NCBI GenBank assembly: GCA_051306415.1
Contig: JBPPNE010000111.1
Span: 1-6,565 of the forward strand
Direction: 5' to 3'
From: CBDDRG01 sp051306415
Lineage (GTDB): Bacteria; Pseudomonadota; Gammaproteobacteria; Pseudomonadales; Porticoccaceae
Length of the DNA stretch: 6,565 bases
Positions 1 through 5,943 of the stretch are shown piece by piece; the stretch's first letter is position 1; every line of letters begins with the position of its first letter. The notes under the pieces are model-generated. The model had not been told where the DNA came from. It saw only the letters and a list, made by a program, of their open reading frames with translations, and did no database searches. The position numbers and the translations under genes are program-made.

Positions 1-600
1 GCCATCGCGCGCACCACCATTCCGGCCGGCGAACCCTGGCTCGGCGAGCTGAAGGCCGGGCAGACGCTGCGGCTACTCGATTTGGCGGGCAATCAGGCCG
101 TGGACACGCTGTTCTTCAGCGCCGCCGACCCGCGCGAGCGCTACGACGCCCAGCGCACATTGTGCCGCCAGCGCCGCGTTTACCTGACCACCGGCAGCGT
201 GCTGTACTCCAATCGCGGCGCGCCCATGCTGACCATCACCGCCGACACCTGCGGCCGCCACGACACCCTGGGCGGCGCCTGCGCGCAGGAGAGCAACAGC
301 GTCCGCTACGGCCACCACACCCGCCATATGCACAGTTGCCGCGACAGCTTTCTGCGCGCCTGCGCCCAGGATGGCCGTCTCGACAAACGCGACATCGGCG
401 CCAACATCAACTTTTTCATGAACGTGCCAGTGACCCCGGAGGGCGGCCTGACCTTCGCCGACGGCTTGTCCGGCCCCGGCAAGTACGTCGAGCTGCGCGC
501 GGAGATGGATGTCTTAGTGCTGATCTCGAACTGTCCACAGCTCAACAATCCCTGCAATGGCTATAATCCCACCCCTGTGGAAGTGCTGGTGTGGGGTTAA
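1..600 (+). CDS. Urea carboxylase-associated protein 2 (UAAP2, DUF1989), probable carboxyguanidine deiminase subunit; 5' end outside window
   Basis: The reading frame is open from base 1 and ends at TAA 598-600, giving 199 residues; from memory of the family about a dozen N-terminal residues are missing. Family signatures are clear: GNQAVDTLFF near the start, LTTGSVLYSN, DTCGRHDTLGGAC, HMHSCRDSF, NINFFMNVPVTPEGGL and the C-terminal run VLISNCPQLNNPCNGYNPTP. These are typical of UAAP2, the DUF1989 protein normally encoded directly before urea carboxylase. Established knowledge: DUF1989 pairs from such operons have been shown to act together as a carboxyguanidine deiminase (CgdAB), converting carboxyguanidine to allophanate and ammonia in the cytoplasm. 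I am not certain which of the two letters belongs to this subunit, so no symbol is given. The partner UAAP1 would be expected just upstream. The stop codon lies exactly where GC content drops, and cassette DNA begins soon after. Confidence 0.92.
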   Translation, partial: AIARTTIPAGEPWLGELKAGQTLRLLDLAGNQAVDTLFFSAADPRERYDAQRTLCRQRRVYLTTGSVLYSNRGAPMLTITADTCGRHDTLGGACAQESNSVRYGHHTRHMHSCRDSFLRACAQDGRLDKRDIGANINFFMNVPVTPEGGLTFADGLSGPGKYVELRAEMDVLVLISNCPQLNNPCNGYNPTPVEVLVWG

Positions 601-650
601 GTGGTCACGTTCAATCAGAGACGCTTTTGGGTGCCTATTTCTATTTGTAG
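601..650 (+). other. Short low-GC spacer between DUF1989 gene and first cassette, origin unclear
   Basis: These 50 bases are AT-richer than the upstream gene and contain no convincing gene or promoter. GTTAAGT at 596-602, spanning the DUF1989 stop codon, fits the integron core consensus GTTRRRY, so the foreign DNA may begin at base 597 rather than at 651. No attC-like stem is seen inside 597-650. It could be the remnant of a deleted cassette or native intergenic sequence. Confidence 0.35.
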
Positions 651-685
651 TTGGGCATCATGCTCTGACCGTCGGTTCTCAATAT

Positions 686-689
686 GGAG
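686..689 (+). promoter_or_regulatory. Ribosome binding site deciding the start of the HIRAN gene
   Basis: GGAG lies 7 bases before ATG 697. The in-frame ATG at 691 would leave only one base of spacing, so 697 is the better start. The site is inside cassette 1, so the cassette carries its own translation signal. Confidence 0.6.
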
Positions 690-696
690 TATGAAA

Positions 697-1554
697 ATGG
701 AAGCGGAATCCGAGAAGGCTAAGAGGGTTTCCCTTACCAAGAGTCAGCGCGCTTCCCAGGTTGGCGCGGATCTCTTGGCGCTTTGTCAGTCCGTAACCAA
801 TGACGGGTCACTGTCCGAAGAGGAGGTCGCGCAGATTAGGGCGTGGCTCGTTGAGCACAAGGAAAGCGACCTTCCCGCAATACCCTTCCTGATTCCTATC
901 GTTGAGGGAATTCTTCAGGACGGCGTAGTTACTGATACGGAAAAGAGAGATCTATTCATCGCCATTGAGCGGGTTCTACCTCAAGACGTTCGGGCAATGT
1001 CAAAAGCCGCTCGTCTTGGCCTAGAAAGAGCCGATAAGGAGCAGGAAAGGGCGACCAAGGAGCAGGCAAGGCTTGCTCAGAATGAGGAAAAAGAGCGAAA
1101 CAGACCGGTTGCTCGCTTCGATTTCATGGTCGCTGGCACTAGGTACGAGGGAAGGTCAAAAATTATTGAGCGATATGTCGAGGAGGGGGATCGAGTAGTC
1201 CTCTCTCGTGATCACGGAAATAGCCATAGCGAGAATGCCATCCAAGTAATGACAGATGGCGGTGATCAAATTGGCTTCGTCCCCGAAGATGATGCCGTTG
1301 AATTGGCCCCGCTATTGGATTCCGGTCACATATATAGTGCATCAATTAAGAAGCTACTTTCCGGAAGCAGGAGCCCAATACCTGTTGTCGTAGCGGCTGT
1401 ATATCAACTTGGTGCGAGTATTCCAACCAGATCAACTGCTTCGACTAAATCTGGCGCTGGGCCGACTTTCGAGACCGCCTTCGCCAAGGGCTTGCTCGGT
1501 ATCTTCGTCGCAATTGTGGCCCTCGTCATTTTGGTAAGGGCATGCAGCGGATGA
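697..1554 (+). CDS. HIRAN-domain protein with C-terminal membrane anchor, cassette-borne
   Basis: The protein has 285 residues. Residues about 23-97 form a helical region with two acidic-loop/helix units: NDGSLSEEEV at 35-44 and LQDGVVTDTEK at 73-83. This resembles a duplicated EF-hand-like or TerB-like fold, but I do not assign a family. Residues about 104-137 are a charged, Glu/Lys/Arg-rich probable coiled coil. Residues about 141-222 match a HIRAN domain: FMVAGTRYEGR, VVLSRDHGNSHSENAIQV and IGFVPEDDA, with the typical D/N-x-H-x-x-NAI core. HIRAN is known from HLTF/Rad5, where it binds DNA 3' ends, and also as a stand-alone domain in bacteria and phages. After a Ser/Thr-rich linker, residues about 265-281 form a hydrophobic membrane segment just before the C-terminus (VRACSG), so it is probably tail-anchored with its domains in the cytoplasm. 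An in-frame GTG at 601 exists, but that extension crosses the cassette edge. Function is unknown; defence or a DNA-end-related role is inference only. Confidence 0.8.
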   Translation: MEAESEKAKRVSLTKSQRASQVGADLLALCQSVTNDGSLSEEEVAQIRAWLVEHKESDLPAIPFLIPIVEGILQDGVVTDTEKRDLFIAIERVLPQDVRAMSKAARLGLERADKEQERATKEQARLAQNEEKERNRPVARFDFMVAGTRYEGRSKIIERYVEEGDRVVLSRDHGNSHSENAIQVMTDGGDQIGFVPEDDAVELAPLLDSGHIYSASIKKLLSGSRSPIPVVVAAVYQLGASIPTRSTASTKSGAGPTFETAFAKGLLGIFVAIVALVILVRACSG

Positions 1555-1555
1555 T

Positions 1556-1619
1556 GCCCAACAATTTGCTGAAGGCGCGACGGCCCTTTCGGGCCGCGGC
1601 CTGAGCTCAAACGTTAGCG
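1556..1619 (+). other. attC recombination site (59-base element) of cassette 1
   Basis: R'' is GCCCAAC (1556-1562), followed by AATTTGCTGAAGGC. A perfect central stem CGGCCC-TTTC-GGGCCG spans 1581-1596, then GCGGCCTGAGCTCAAAC leads into R' GTTAGCG (1613-1619). L''-like TTTGCTGAAGGC and L'-like GCCTGAGCTCAA pair with small bulges, as expected for the unpaired bases of a folded attC. The arrangement and the AACAATTT...CTCAAACGTTAG wording closely resemble well-known attC sites. R' deviates from GTTRRRY at its last bases, which belong to the following cassette. The hairpin has no T-run, so it is not a classical terminator. Confidence 0.88.
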
Positions 1620-2103
1620 CTCAACGATGCCCTACTATCACGTCATTGCCAAAACTGCCACGGAGGACAAGTGCCGGTGCTTGTTCTCTGACTTGTCACC
1701 CGACGAGCTGAAAGAATGCTTCATCCGGCCGTATGAGCGAGGCAAAGCATTCTTTTCAGGCAAAGACCTTTTCTCACCATCGGACCTACGTTCGGTACAG
1801 ATCATCCAGACTGCACGGTCAGATCAGACAGAGCGGGATGAGATCAATCGCAAAGATCGCGCGAGCATTGATGAGATCAATCGCACAAGCCAACGCGCGG
1901 TTTTCATAAGTATCGGCGGAGGCTACGATCCCGAGGACATAGCCCAAGCTGGTGAAGATGTAACTCACTCATTTATCAAGGGTCCACCAGGCTTCAAATC
2001 TGGCAGATTCGCGCCTTCAATAAAGGTTGTCAGTTGGGCCGCCGGCATCATCGCAACAGTAATTGGCGCAGGACTCGTCAAGTGGTTGGGCTGGGGGAAA
2101 TAG
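1614..2103 (+). mobile_element. Integron gene cassette 2, 3' boundary not determined
   Basis: The cassette begins at T1614, directly after the cleavage point in the attC of cassette 1, and its gene starts 13 bases later, which is typical of cassettes. GC content stays lower than the operon up to the end of the gene. Its own attC should follow the stop codon with an R'' resembling GCGCTAAC, the complement of its start GTTAGCGC. I find no such site, and no GTTRRRY core, between 2104 and 2229. The end given here is simply the gene stop; the true junction lies somewhere between about 2091 and 2164, and the 3' part has probably been lost. Confidence 0.6.
1627..2103 (+). CDS. Hypothetical cassette protein with C-terminal membrane segment
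   Basis: The protein has 158 residues and I cannot assign it to a named family. The N-terminal part (1-68) is mixed alpha/beta in character, with YYHVIAKT, CLFSDLSPDEL, FIRPYERGKAFFSGKD and SVQIIQT. A charged helix follows with two copies of DEINR, at residues 71-75 and 82-86, eleven residues apart; the underlying 16 bases are identical (1837-1852 and 1870-1885). Next come FISIGGGYDPEDIAQAGEDVT and a KGPPGFK motif. Residues about 133-151 (VVSWAAGIIATVIGAGLVK) form one hydrophobic segment followed by a short aromatic tail, suggesting tail anchoring in the inner membrane. No clear Shine-Dalgarno sequence precedes ATG 1627, so translation may depend on upstream reading. A cassette of two similarly anchored neighbours hints at a membrane-linked role; the function is unknown. 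Confidence 0.72.
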   Translation: MPYYHVIAKTATEDKCRCLFSDLSPDELKECFIRPYERGKAFFSGKDLFSPSDLRSVQIIQTARSDQTERDEINRKDRASIDEINRTSQRAVFISIGGGYDPEDIAQAGEDVTHSFIKGPPGFKSGRFAPSIKVVSWAAGIIATVIGAGLVKWLGWGK

Positions 2104-2111
2104 GGAAATAG

Positions 2112-2192
2112 ATGTCAGACCCCGATAGCACGCTGGACATAACGTATCTGGGCGTCGAGCCCCACCCTGGACGGCCAGGGCTGCCTCACTGA
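2112..2192 (+). CDS. Possible 26-residue leader ORF overlapping riboswitch hairpin 1
   Basis: ATG 2112 is preceded by AGGGA (2102-2106) at 5-base spacing. The frame encodes MSDPDSTLDITYLGVE followed by PHPGRPGLPH and ends at TGA 2190-2192, inside the linker between the two riboswitch hairpins. I know no homologue. Translation would unwind hairpin 1 (2165-2180). It may be chance; the good ribosome binding site is the only support. Confidence 0.2.
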   Translation: MSDPDSTLDITYLGVEPHPGRPGLPH

Positions 2193-2210
2193 TTGACAGG
2201 ACGACCTGTC
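2165..2210 (+). promoter_or_regulatory. Guanidine-II (mini-ykkC) riboswitch aptamer
   Basis: Two perfect 6-bp hairpins with ACGR tetraloops stand in tandem: CCCTGG-ACGG-CCAGGG (2165-2180) and GACAGG-ACGA-CCTGTC (2195-2210), joined by a 14-base linker. Both loops are closed by GG/CC pairs. Tandem ACGR-loop stems are the defining description of the mini-ykkC motif, validated as the guanidine-II riboswitch, in which the two loops contact each other and each binds guanidinium. Its position 19 bases before the start of a urea/guanidine carboxylase fits the known regulon. This is recognised by eye, not by a covariance model. Confidence 0.88.
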
Positions 2211-2232
2211 GCAGAATCGGGATGCTCCCATG
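2189..2232 (+). promoter_or_regulatory. Riboswitch expression platform and ribosome binding site of the carboxylase
   Basis: The carboxylase ribosome binding site is GGGA (2219-2222), 7 bases before ATG 2230. The linker bases CTGATT (2189-2194) can pair with AATCGG (2215-2220), six pairs including one G-U, covering part of that site and enclosing hairpin 2. A smaller hairpin GGGA-TGC-TCCC (2219-2229) can also hide it. Inference: without guanidine the linker masks the site; when the loops dock, the linker is strained away and translation rises. No terminator-like stem with a T-run is present, so control is more likely translational than transcriptional. Confidence 0.55.
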
Positions 2233-5200
2233 GCCACCACCACCGTTACAGCTCAACCCGCCACCGCCAAACCCTTCACCAAACTGCTGATCGCCAATCG
2301 CGGCGCCATCGCCTGCCGCATTCTGCGCACCCTGCGCGAACTCGACATTGCTGGCGTTGCCGTCTATGCCGAGGCCGATGTCGGCAGCTTGCACGTGCGC
2401 GCCGCGGCCGAAGCCCACAGCCTCGGCGATGGCCCCGCCGCCGGCACTTATCTCGATGGCGCCAAGGTAATCGCCGTGGCGCGCGGCTGTGGCGCCGAGG
2501 CGATTCACCCGGGCTATGGCTTTTTGTCTGAAAACGCGGCCTTTGCCGAAGGCTGCGTCGCCGCTGGCATCGCGTTCGTGGGGCCGACACCGGAGCAGTT
2601 GCGCGTGTTCGGACTGAAACACAGCGCCCGCGCGCTGGCAGAAGCCGAGGGCTTGCCGCTGTTACCGGGTACCGGACTGCTGGCCGATGTCGATGCCGCC
2701 CTCGTTGCCGCCACGGGCATCGGCTATCCGGTGATGCTGAAAAGCACGGCCGGTGGCGGCGGCATCGGCATGCGCGTGTGCAATTCGGCCGCCGAACTCG
2801 AAGCCCAGTTCGATGCGGTGGTGCGCCTCGGGCAGAACAACTTCAACGACGCCGGTGTGTTCGTCGAAAAATACATCGAACGCGCCCGCCATTTGGAGGT
2901 GCAGGTATTCGGCGATGGGGTGGGCGGCGTGCTGGCGCTGGGCGTGCGCGACTGTTCGGTGCAGCGGCGCAACCAGAAAGTGCTGGAGGAAACCCCGGCG
3001 CCCAATCTGCCGGCGGGCGTCGCCGAGGCGTTGTGCGAAGCGGCCGTCAGGCTCGCGGGCGCGGTGAATTACCGCTCCGCCGGCACCGTGGAATTCGTCT
3101 ATGACAGTGGTGCTGGGGATAGTGGCGCTGGAGACAGTAACGTCGGCGCGTTTTATTTCCTCGAAGTGAATACCCGCTTGCAGGTCGAACACGGTGTCAC
3201 CGAGCAGGTGTGGGGCGTGGATCTGGTGCGCTGGATGGTGGAGCTCTCCGCCGGCACCTTGCCGCCGCTAACCGAATTGGCGCGCGGGCTGGCGCCGAGC
3301 GGCCACTCGATTCAAGCGCGCCTGTACGCCGAGGATCCGGGCCGCGATTTTCAGCCGAGCCCGGGCCTGCTGACGCAGGTCGAATTCCCGCCCGCCGACG
3401 GCAAACACCTGCGCATCGATACTTGGGTCGAGGCCGGCTGCGAAATTCCGCCCTGGTTCGACCCCATGATCGCCAAGGTCATCGCGTGGGCGCCGACGCG
3501 GGCGGCCGCGCGCGCCGGTCTCGATGACGCGCTCGGGAACTGTCATCTGTACGGCGTCGAAACCAACCGCGACTATCTGCGCCAGATTCTCGCGGATGCG
3601 CCCTTCGCCAGCGGCGCACCCTGGACGCGCTGCCTCGAAGCTCTGGTGTACCGCGCCGACACTTGCGAAGTGCTTTCGGCAGGTACGCAAACGACTGTGC
3701 AGGACTGGCCCGGCCGCCTCGGCCACTGGGCCGTCGGCGTGCCGCCCTCGGGGCCGATGGATGCGCGCGCGCTGCGCTTGGGCAACCGCCTGCTCGGCAA
3801 TGACCTACTGTGTAACGGCGAGGGCGCCGCCGCGCTGGAAATCACGCTGGCCGGGCCAACGCTGCGCTTCAACGCTGCGGCGGTAGTGGCGATCACCGGC
3901 GCGGACCTGCCGGTGGTGCTGGACGGCAAGCCACAACCCATGGCCACTACGCTACTGGTGCCGGCCGGCGCGACGCTCGCGCTCGGCGCGATGGCGGGCG
4001 CCGGCGCCCGCGCCTATCTGTGCATGCGCGGCGGTGTGCAGGTGCCCGCTTATCTGGGCAGCAAGAGCACCTTCACCCTCGGCCAGTTCGGCGGCCACGG
4101 CGGGCGCGCCTTGCGGGCCGGCGACGTGCTGCATCTGCCGCCACTTGCCGACCCCACTATCGGCGCCTTTTTGCCGGTGAGTTTGCGCGCGGAGCTGCCG
4201 GCACTGCGCCAGTTGCGGGTGATCTACGGCCCCCAGGGCGCGCCGGATTATTTCAGCGCGAATTACATCCGCGAATTTTTTGCCGCTGACTGGGAGGTGC
4301 ACTTCAACTCCAGCCGCACCGGCGTGCGCCTGCTCGGCCCACGGCCGCAATGGACGCGCCGCGATGGCGGCGAGGCCGGTCTGCATCCGTCGAACATTCA
4401 CGACAACCCCTACGCGGTCGGCGCCATCGATTTCACCGGCGACCTACCGGTCATCCTGGGCCCGGATGGCCCCAGCCTCGGCGGCTTCGTGTGCCCGGCG
4501 ACCGTTATCGAGGCGGACCTGTGGCAGCTCGGCCAGTTGAAGGCCGGCGATCATGTGCGCTTTGTGCCCGTCGATGTGGCCACGGCGCGCGCACTTGCTG
4601 CGGCCGGCAATCGCGAGTACACCGAACTGGTGTCGGTGGCAGTGGACTGGCACAGCTGCGAGCCGGCGTCGCCGCTGGTGCTCGATATTCATACTGAGAT
4701 TCATGCCGACAAAAGCAACGACGCCACCCGCCTGGTGGCCCGGCTCGCCGGCGATACCCATCTGCTGGTGGAAATCGGCGCACCCGAACTCGATCTGGTG
4801 TCGAGCTTTCGCGCCCATGCCTTGCGCGCGGCCCTCGAAACGCGCGCGCTCAGCGGCGTCATCGATCTGACCCCCGGCATCCGCTCGCTGCAAATCCACT
4901 ATCAGCCCGAAAGCCTGCCGCTAGCCAATCTGCTCAGGATGCTCGCCGAGGAATGGACCGCCGTGTGCGCCGCCCGCGATCTGGCCATGCCCTCGCGCAC
5001 GGTGCATCTGCCGCTGTCCTGGGACGACCCGGCCTGCCAGCTTGCCATCGACAAGTACATGACCACGGTGCGCAAGGATGCGCCCTGGTGCCCGAGTAAT
5101 CTGGAATTCATCCGCCGCATCAATGGCCTCGCGGATATCAACGCGGTGGCGGACATCCTGTTCGCCGCGCGCTATCTGGTGCTCGGTCTCGGCGATGTGT

Positions 5201-5943
5201 ATCTGGGCGCGCCGGTGGCGACACCCCTCGACCCGCGCCAGCGCCTGGTCACCACCAAGTACAACCCGGCGCGCACCTGGACCGCGGAAAACTCCGTCGG
5301 CATCGGCGGCGCCTACCTGTGCGTGTACGGCATGGAAGGCCCCGGCGGCTACCAGTTCGTCGGCCGCACCTTGCAGATGTGGAACCGCTACCGCGACGTG
5401 CCAGCCTTCAACGGCGAGCCCTGGCTATTGCGCTGGTTCGACCAGATCCGCTTTTATCCGGTATCCGCCGACGAATTGCTGCGCATCCGCCGCGACTTTC
5501 CCCTCGGCCGCTACCAGCTCAAGATCGAGCCCGGCGAGCTGCGCCTCGCCGATTACCAGAACTTTCTTGAGCGAGAGGCGACGAGTATCGCCGCGTTTCG
5601 CGCAACCCAGCAGGCCGCCTTCGCCACTGAGCGGGAGCACTGGCAGGCGAGCGGACAGAGCCAGTTCGACAGCGCTGAAGTCATCCCTGACACGGGTGCG
5701 GATGCTGTCCTCGGCGCGGGCGAATGTGCGGTCGAGAGCCCGATCGCCGGCAGCCTGTGGCAGGTGCGGGCAGCCATCGGCAGCCAGGTGGCAGCGGGCG
5801 ATGTGCTGTTCGTACTCGAATCCATGAAAATGGAAATTCCCGTCGTTGCGCCCTGCGCCGGCACCGTCGCCGCCATAATGGTGGCACCGGGCGCGCCGGT
5901 GCGCGCGGGCCAGCGGGTAGCGGTTGTGGAGACCAGCCAATGA
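2230..5943 (+). CDS. uca: Biotin-dependent urea carboxylase family protein, probably guanidine carboxylase
   Basis: The protein has 1237 residues, the usual length for the bacterial stand-alone enzyme. It carboxylates urea or guanidine with ATP and bicarbonate in the cytoplasm. Domain order: biotin carboxylase about 16-470, with ANRGAIACRI, the ATP loop K171-STAGGGGIGM, E213-KYIERARHLEVQ, the RDCSVQRRNQKVLEE run and the catalytic strand E312-V-N314-T-R316; carboxyltransferase part 1 (KipA/AHS2-like) about 479-795, with TTVQDWPGRLG and VPPSGPMD; part 2 (KipI/AHS1-like) about 825-1080; biotinyl carrier about 1167-1236, with ESMKM and biotin lysine K1200. All key residues that I can check are present. 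The carboxyltransferase motif reads GAIDFTGD (D734); fungal urea amidolyases, as I recall them, have Asn there, and Asp goes with guanidine preference. A DSGAG repeat enlarges a loop at 292-303. Start ATG 2230 has GGGA 7 bases upstream and lies directly behind a guanidine-II riboswitch. It overlaps atzF by four bases, indicating coupled translation. Confidence 0.96.
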   Translation: MATTTVTAQPATAKPFTKLLIANRGAIACRILRTLRELDIAGVAVYAEADVGSLHVRAAAEAHSLGDGPAAGTYLDGAKVIAVARGCGAEAIHPGYGFLSENAAFAEGCVAAGIAFVGPTPEQLRVFGLKHSARALAEAEGLPLLPGTGLLADVDAALVAATGIGYPVMLKSTAGGGGIGMRVCNSAAELEAQFDAVVRLGQNNFNDAGVFVEKYIERARHLEVQVFGDGVGGVLALGVRDCSVQRRNQKVLEETPAPNLPAGVAEALCEAAVRLAGAVNYRSAGTVEFVYDSGAGDSGAGDSNVGAFYFLEVNTRLQVEHGVTEQVWGVDLVRWMVELSAGTLPPLTELARGLAPSGHSIQARLYAEDPGRDFQPSPGLLTQVEFPPADGKHLRIDTWVEAGCEIPPWFDPMIAKVIAWAPTRAAARAGLDDALGNCHLYGVETNRDYLRQILADAPFASGAPWTRCLEALVYRADTCEVLSAGTQTTVQDWPGRLGHWAVGVPPSGPMDARALRLGNRLLGNDLLCNGEGAAALEITLAGPTLRFNAAAVVAITGADLPVVLDGKPQPMATTLLVPAGATLALGAMAGAGARAYLCMRGGVQVPAYLGSKSTFTLGQFGGHGGRALRAGDVLHLPPLADPTIGAFLPVSLRAELPALRQLRVIYGPQGAPDYFSANYIREFFAADWEVHFNSSRTGVRLLGPRPQWTRRDGGEAGLHPSNIHDNPYAVGAIDFTGDLPVILGPDGPSLGGFVCPATVIEADLWQLGQLKAGDHVRFVPVDVATARALAAAGNREYTELVSVAVDWHSCEPASPLVLDIHTEIHADKSNDATRLVARLAGDTHLLVEIGAPELDLVSSFRAHALRAALETRALSGVIDLTPGIRSLQIHYQPESLPLANLLRMLAEEWTAVCAARDLAMPSRTVHLPLSWDDPACQLAIDKYMTTVRKDAPWCPSNLEFIRRINGLADINAVADILFAARYLVLGLGDVYLGAPVATPLDPRQRLVTTKYNPARTWTAENSVGIGGAYLCVYGMEGPGGYQFVGRTLQMWNRYRDVPAFNGEPWLLRWFDQIRFYPVSADELLRIRRDFPLGRYQLKIEPGELRLADYQNFLEREATSIAAFRATQQAAFATEREHWQASGQSQFDSAEVIPDTGADAVLGAGECAVESPIAGSLWQVRAAIGSQVAAGDVLFVLESMKMEIPVVAPCAGTVAAIMVAPGAPVRAGQRVAVVETSQ
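3103..3138 (+). repeat. 15-base in-frame tandem repeat inside the carboxylase
   Basis: Two imperfect copies of a 15-base unit (3103-3117 and 3118-3132) plus the first 6 bases of a third encode DSGAG-DSGAG-DS at residues 292-303. It lies between strand EFVY and the catalytic strand FYFLEVN, where relatives as I remember them have only a few residues. It is probably a tolerated loop expansion caused by slippage. Confidence 0.6.

Larger units (their letters stand above)
651..1613 (+). mobile_element. Integron gene cassette 1 (HIRAN protein cassette)
   Basis: The cassette starts inside a core site GTTGGGC (650-656) and ends at G1613 of the next core site. The 12 bases GTTGGGCATCAT at 650-661 are the perfect reverse complement of ATGATGCCCAAC at 1551-1562. 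This is the expected match between a cassette's first bases and the R'' arm of its own attC, and it defines a 963-base cassette holding one gene in the usual orientation with its stop codon touching attC. Its GC content is far below that of the flanking operon. No integron integrase or attI is visible in the window, so the cassette probably entered at a secondary site or the platform was lost. Confidence 0.82.

Noticed and set aside
601..690. Cassette promoter before the HIRAN gene
   Set aside because: AT-rich patches exist, but no pair of -35 and -10 boxes with suitable spacing could be supported.
601..696. N-terminal extension of the HIRAN protein from GTG 601
   Set aside because: It would cross the cassette boundary at 650/651, and ATG 697 has a well-spaced GGAG; the extension looks like chance open frame.
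1581..1596. Rho-independent terminator at CGGCCC-TTTC-GGGCCG
   Set aside because: No T-run follows, and the stem fits the centre of the attC site.
2085..2091. GTTGGGC identical to the core site at 650-656
   Set aside because: It lies within the last codons of the second cassette gene (Trp-Leu-Gly) with no attC stem before it; seven bases can recur by chance.
2137..2180. ACATAAC at 2137-2143 as R'' of a second attC
   Set aside because: It is not complementary to the cassette 2 start beyond a few bases, lacks an L''-like stretch, and no GTTRRRY core follows; the nearby stem is better explained as riboswitch hairpin 1.
2017..2622. Reverse-strand open frame of about 200 residues across the riboswitch and carboxylase start
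   Set aside because: Composition is low-complexity Gly/Ala typical of the antisense of a GC-rich gene, and it overlaps a certain gene and a regulatory RNA.
5078..5827. Forward open frame of 249 residues inside the carboxylase
   Set aside because: It is an Arg/Ser/Ala-rich alternative frame within the clearly coding carboxyltransferase and biotin carrier region.
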